Below, one piece after another: positions 32,540-36,522 of a DNA stretch of 36,522 nucleotides. The notes beneath the pieces are model-generated. The model worked only from the letters and a program-made list of their open reading frames with translations. It searched no databases and was not told the DNA's origin. The DNA is from Robiginitomaculum sp. GTDB lineage: Bacteria; Pseudomonadota; Alphaproteobacteria; Caulobacterales; Maricaulaceae. The position numbers and the translations under genes were made by a program. The DNA is taken from positions 1 to 36,522 of the forward strand of contig WFTT01000005.1 of NCBI GenBank assembly GCA_015485335.1, read 5' to 3'. Numbering within the stretch: the stretch's first letter is position 1; the number at the start of each line of letters is the position of its first letter.

Positions 32540-34936
32540 ATGGGCCGCACAAGAAAACCATATCGTCGATACTGGCTGGCCGGCAATCGGGAACCGGGCC
32601 AGGACGTCTTTTTTGTCGAGGCGCTGGATACCTCCATCTGGAAACCAGGCTCGGCAAAAAACTGGGATACCTGCTGGTATACCGGCATGCCCGATCCCCA
32701 TGTGTTTGAACAATTGGATGCCACCAAGACCATCAATCATATTCCCGGTAATAATGGTCTGACCATCAAGGATTATCTCTATGAGACGCTAAGGGCGGCG
32801 CGCGACCGTCAGGCCTCGCCCAAAAATCTGGCGCGCATGGACTATTTCCCCCGGGTGTATGCCATGCCCGACGATTTTCATGAACTGCAACACTGTGCCG
32901 CGCAAAACCCGGACAAGAGCTGGATTTTAAAACCCAAGAACTCGTCCCGCGGGCGCGGAATCGAAGTGGTGCAGGACATCGCCAATATTCCGCTGGAAAA
33001 CACCTGGATGGTGCAGGAATATATCGACAACCCCCATGTGATGAATGACCGTAAATACGTGCTGCGTCTGTATGTGCTGATCAGTTCGGTCGAGCCATTG
33101 CGGTTTTATCTGCATGATGAAGGTTTCGCCAAACTGGCCTCCGAGCCATATAATATAGAGGATCCGGATAATCCTTTTGCCCATCTGACCAATCCAGACA
33201 TTAACGCCACCAATACTGATGCCGATGCGCCGGTGGTGTTTGTTGGCCTGGGGGCATACCGTCAATGGCTGCGTGATACCGGCTATGATGATGAGGCCTT
33301 ATTTGCCAAAATCCGCGATCTGGTCACGCTGACGGTAATTGCCGTACGCGAGCGTATGCGCCAGCGTATCAATGTGCAAAAGGCCCCGGCCAATGGCTGT
33401 TACGAGCTGTTGGGGGTGGACTGTCTGGTGGATGCAGACCTCAAACCCTGGATACTGGAATGTAATCTCAGCCCGTCATTGGAGGTTTGTGCCGGGCCCG
33501 AAGATGGCGGCGATACCGAAACCATTATCAAGCGGACCATGGTGGCCGATATGGTGTCCTTACTGGGGCTGAATGCGCCAATTGCCGATTATACCGGTCT
33601 GGATCGCGCCGAACGCATGGCCCGCCAGATCAAAGACGAGATGGCCCGTGCCGGCGGCTTCCGGTGCCTGTTTCCCGCCAAAGACACGGTCGAGGATTAT
33701 TTGACATTTTTTCCGGTGCCGCGTTATGCCGATATGGTCAGCGCCCGGGCCGTTCTTGGCCGTGAATTGCGCCCGGTGCGCCTGTGTTCGAACCAGACTG
33801 TCGAGATCGTTTCCGAAGACGAACTGGCGCTGTATTTTGAGAAAAACGGCACCCTCTATACCCCCAATCCAGTATCGGGATGGATCTGGCTACAAGTGGC
33901 CGATGGTGCCGACCCCCAAGGCATTACCCAGGATCTGATTGCGGCGCACGAGGCGGCCCACGGCACACCCAGCGAGGACGAGCAATGGATGATCTTTGAG
34001 AATGTCTGGGATGCCCTGTCCAGCTGGGCGCAACTGGGCCTGTTGCGCCGTGATACCGGCGATCAGGCTCAATCAGAAGATACGCCCGAAACGATCCCAG
34101 ACGCACCGCCCGTTGATCCGCTGATGATAGGCAAGCGCCTGCTCAGCCTGGATTATGGTTGCGCCGCGGTGGCAACCCGGCTTGGACCGCTCTTTGCGCC
34201 TTTGAAAACCAAAAAACAGGCCGGGGTGAATATCACCGTACAAAATGCGCCGGTGGGCTATGCACTGGCGGTAGGCTCACACCTGATCACCACGGGGCTG
34301 GGGCTGGATACTGTGGCGCAGGTGGTTTCTCGCGCACTTTTTGAACAGGCCCCCCTGAAGGAAACCGATATTGCCATTGCCGGCACCCTGATACCGATCA
34401 ACGATAGCGAGGCGGTGTTTTTTACGGCTGGCCGGATGAGCGGGTGGGAGGACGCCCTGCCGTTGGCATTCGCTGCCCTGGCCAAGGCCGGTTATGGCGG
34501 CGGCGTCGTGCTGGACATGAAAAAACCAAAATCGGCCTTGCCCCTAGGCCTGCCGGTACGGCTGAATGACGATGATATAGACGCCATTGCCACGCATTTG
34601 GATCCCCTGGCACCATCAGCCTTTCAGAACTGGTCAACGGGGGGGCAGGGGTGTTTGCTGGCCGCAGATATGCAGGGTAAGCCAAAGCCGTATACCTTAC
34701 GGGGCATCGTTATGATGGAAAGGGGGCCGGACAGAAAGGTAAAACTGCAAAGCGCCAGCCTGCACCGGGCGCTGGATGGAGCACTGGTTTCGGCGATCGG
34801 CGTGCAAGGGGCGCATTTAACTGGCGCACAGGTCAGCGCACTGAATGACTGGCTGGAAGGGATTTCTCTCTACACATTGGCTTTTTCTGATCCCATAGAG
34901 GGGGCACAAAAACTCACCGAAGAATTGGGCGTTTAG
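32540..34936 (+). CDS. TTL-family ligase fused to PqqD-like and degenerate HprK-like domains
   Basis: This 798-residue protein appears to combine three domains. Residues about 50-330 form a tubulin-tyrosine-ligase-like ATP-grasp domain: [18 protein letters not shown] (Lys131), [38 protein letters not shown] and the metal-binding [27 protein letters not shown] (Glu and Asn in LECN). The ligase residues look intact. Residues about 405-505 resemble a PqqD-like peptide-binding domain ([29 protein letters not shown]). Residues about 525-798 resemble HprK-related kinases, but the P-loop position reads [10 protein letters not shown], so the GKS/T is lost. The start ATG 32540 has AAGGGAT upstream; the open frame reaches 32477. 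The gene is divergent from a Glu/Lys-repeat cytochrome and ends in a 4-nt overlap with the convergent SulP gene. Bacterial TTL-like proteins can ligate amino acids to peptides; the substrate here is unknown. Confidence 0.72.
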   Translation: MGRTRKPYRRYWLAGNREPGQDVFFVEALDTSIWKPGSAKNWDTCWYTGMPDPHVFEQLDATKTINHIPGNNGLTIKDYLYETLRAARDRQASPKNLARMDYFPRVYAMPDDFHELQHCAAQNPDKSWILKPKNSSRGRGIEVVQDIANIPLENTWMVQEYIDNPHVMNDRKYVLRLYVLISSVEPLRFYLHDEGFAKLASEPYNIEDPDNPFAHLTNPDINATNTDADAPVVFVGLGAYRQWLRDTGYDDEALFAKIRDLVTLTVIAVRERMRQRINVQKAPANGCYELLGVDCLVDADLKPWILECNLSPSLEVCAGPEDGGDTETIIKRTMVADMVSLLGLNAPIADYTGLDRAERMARQIKDEMARAGGFRCLFPAKDTVEDYLTFFPVPRYADMVSARAVLGRELRPVRLCSNQTVEIVSEDELALYFEKNGTLYTPNPVSGWIWLQVADGADPQGITQDLIAAHEAAHGTPSEDEQWMIFENVWDALSSWAQLGLLRRDTGDQAQSEDTPETIPDAPPVDPLMIGKRLLSLDYGCAAVATRLGPLFAPLKTKKQAGVNITVQNAPVGYALAVGSHLITTGLGLDTVAQVVSRALFEQAPLKETDIAIAGTLIPINDSEAVFFTAGRMSGWEDALPLAFAALAKAGYGGGVVLDMKKPKSALPLGLPVRLNDDDIDAIATHLDPLAPSAFQNWSTGGQGCLLAADMQGKPKPYTLRGIVMMERGPDRKVKLQSASLHRALDGALVSAIGVQGAHLTGAQVSALNDWLEGISLYTLAFSDPIEGAQKLTEELGV

Positions 34937-36522
34937 TGCGCCCCGCCCAAAATGCCGGTACGCACCGAATAATCCACCGCCAGGCCGTAATCCGGATCAT
35001 CATTGGAATCCACCATGAGCTGTCCGGCGCGGTTCAACAGTTTGTGGCAATCGCGCGATAAATGACGCAGGCGCAGGGTCTTGCCGCGCTTTTCATATTT
35101 TGAGGCCAGTGCCTCGATGGCCTGCAGGGCGGACTGGTCCACCACACGGGATTTCATGAAATCCACAATCACCACGTCCGGGTCTTCATCGGGGGTAAAG
35201 AGTTCGGCAAAACCGTCCGTCGAGCCAAAGAAAAGCGGCCCTTCGATTTCATAAACCTTGGCCCCGGTTTCACTGTGGCTTTCACGAACCACCGCATGGA
35301 TGCGCCGGGCATTGCTCCACGCATAGGCCAGCGCCGAAACGATTACCCCCACCACCACGGCGGTGGCCAGATCATATTTCACGGTGACCGCAGTCACCAG
35401 AATGATGACAAATGCATCCAGACGTGGGATGCGCTGCATAATGCGCAGGCTCTGCCAGGCAAAGGTGCCGATCACCACCATAAACATAACCCCCACCAGG
35501 GCGGCCAGCGGGATCTGTTCGATCAGGCCCGAAGCCAGCAAGATAAAGCTCAGCAGGAATAATGCTGCTGCCAAAGCGGAAAGGCGCGTGCGCCCGCCGG
35601 ATTTCACATTGATCATGGACTGGCCGATCATGGCGCAACCGCCCATGCCGCCAAAAACTCCGGTGACCGTATTGGCAACGCCTTGGGCCAGGCATTCACG
35701 CGAAGCCCCGCCGCTATGCTTGCCGGTCATTTCGCCCACCAGGTTCAGGGTCAACAGACTTTCTATCAGGCCAATGGCGGCCAGTATGATCGCATAGGGA
35801 AAAATGATCTCCAGGGTTTCCAGGTTCAGCGGCACCATGGGCAGATGAAATGAGGGCAGGCCACCCTTGATCGAGGCCAGATCGCCCACCCGGGGAACCT
35901 CTAGCCCAAAACCAATAACAATGGCGGCCACCACCGCAATCCCGGCCAGCGGGGCGGGGATGGCATTGGTGATTTTGGGCACCGCCCAGATAATCCCCAT
36001 GGTCAGCAGAACCAGACCCAAAGTCAGGGCCAAAGGCAGGCCGGTCATCCAGTGGCGGTCGCCTTCTGGTCCCACCTGAAATTGTGTGAGTTGCGCCAGA
36101 AAAATAACGATCGCCAGTCCGTTGACAAAGCCCAGCATCACCGGGTGCGGCACCAGACGGATCAGTTTGCCCAGCCGAAAAACACCGGCCAGTATTTGCA
36201 AAATCCCCATCAACACCACGGTGGCGAACAAATATTCCACCCCATGGGCGGAAACCAGCGCCACCATGACCACGGCCAACGCCCCGGTGGCCCCGGAAAT
36301 CATGCCCGGCTGTCCGCCAAAAAGGGCGGTGATCAGGCCTACCAGAAAGGCCGCATACAGCCCCACCAGCGGATGCACACCGGCAACAAAGGCAAAGGCC
36401 ACGGCCTCGGGCACCAAGGCCAGCGCCACGGTTAGCCCGGCTAGCACTTCGATACGAATGCGTTTGGGGGTAAAATCGCGTAAGCTGCGTTCTTTCCAGC
36501 CAGAGGCGGAAAAGCGATCAGC
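34933..36522 (-). CDS. SulP-family anion transporter with STAS domain, 5' end cut
   Basis: The frame is open to the window edge, giving 529 residues without a start. The membrane part contains the SulP signature [20 protein letters not shown]-like stretch (here [27 protein letters not shown]), [14 protein letters not shown] and [22 protein letters not shown], giving about ten to twelve spans. The C-terminal STAS domain ([41 protein letters not shown]) is complete. Transporters of this group carry sulfate or bicarbonate, driven by sodium or protons. This subgroup is common in marine bacteria as a probable bicarbonate or sulfate uptake system. It is convergent with the TTL fusion gene. An internal GTG (36447) is not the true start, because the upstream sequence continues the conserved N terminus. 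Confidence 0.93.
   Translation of the reverse strand, partial: ADRFSASGWKERSLRDFTPKRIRIEVLAGLTVALALVPEAVAFAFVAGVHPLVGLYAAFLVGLITALFGGQPGMISGATGALAVVMVALVSAHGVEYLFATVVLMGILQILAGVFRLGKLIRLVPHPVMLGFVNGLAIVIFLAQLTQFQVGPEGDRHWMTGLPLALTLGLVLLTMGIIWAVPKITNAIPAPLAGIAVVAAIVIGFGLEVPRVGDLASIKGGLPSFHLPMVPLNLETLEIIFPYAIILAAIGLIESLLTLNLVGEMTGKHSGGASRECLAQGVANTVTGVFGGMGGCAMIGQSMINVKSGGRTRLSALAAALFLLSFILLASGLIEQIPLAALVGVMFMVVIGTFAWQSLRIMQRIPRLDAFVIILVTAVTVKYDLATAVVVGVIVSALAYAWSNARRIHAVVRESHSETGAKVYEIEGPLFFGSTDGFAELFTPDEDPDVVIVDFMKSRVVDQSALQAIEALASKYEKRGKTLRLRHLSRDCHKLLNRAGQLMVDSNDDPDYGLAVDYSVRTGILGGAH

Noticed and set aside
36372-36447. GTG 36447 as the start of the SulP gene
   Set aside because: The frame stays open to the window edge and the upstream residues ([14 protein letters not shown]) fit the conserved N terminus, so the gene is truncated by the window.

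Overview
This window looks like a chromosomal segment of an alphaproteobacterium. The evidence is the gene content and order (a tandem glycine riboswitch ahead of gcvT-gcvH-gcvPA-gcvPB, yqeY near dnaG-rpoD, a tiny basic ORF just before murA), a DnaG primase whose zinc-finger ligands are mostly replaced, a CtrA-type TTAA-N7-TTAA box holding a GANTC methylation site, and gene-transfer-agent-like head-spike genes. Genus cannot be read from the sequence. Most of the window is GC-rich with strong third-position bias, which is why many antisense open frames are shadows. A more AT-rich accessory patch lies around 26.8-29.3 kb.

Layout. 1-135: end of a GDT1-type membrane transporter. 136-4887: glycine riboswitch and the four-gene glycine cleavage operon. 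4934-7223: a cell-cycle-type promoter box and a large two-TM coiled-coil protein resembling the polarity factor TipN in architecture. 7227-9421 (minus): carA coupled to a ChaN-like lipoprotein. 9579-14781: yqeY, a BrnTA toxin-antitoxin pair, dnaG and rpoD. 15027-19098: DsrE-like, GST-like, KAS III-like and FrnE-like genes, a small secreted protein and a 26-residue membrane peptide. 19215-20815 (minus): an HhH membrane protein and a BON-OmpA protein. 20939-23425 (minus): a three-gene spike/fibre locus (DUF2793, spike-base family, repeat propeller). 23533-25766 (minus): NTP transferase and MmgE/PrpD. 25992-27909: sulfotransferase and GT2 glycosyltransferase. 27943-29071 (minus): a broken membrane-protein gene and HigBA, followed by tRNA-Thr. 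29557-31037: small basic protein and murA. 31047-32292 (minus): two c-type cytochromes, one with long Gly-Glu-Ala-Lys repeats. 32540-34936: a TTL-PqqD-HprK-like fusion protein. 34933-end: SulP anion transporter.

How the parts work together. The gcv genes form a glycine-sensing degradation operon feeding one-carbon metabolism. dnaG-rpoD is the macromolecular-synthesis core. The spike locus probably supplies receptor-binding parts of a phage-like or GTA particle encoded elsewhere. The most novel item is the TTL-family ligase fused to a PqqD-like peptide-binding region and a degenerate HprK-like domain. It is divergent from a secreted cytochrome whose N-terminal half is a Glu/Lys/Gly repeat tract, so it may be part of an undescribed peptide- or protein-modifying system. 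All functions are assigned by reading the sequence; no database search was run.
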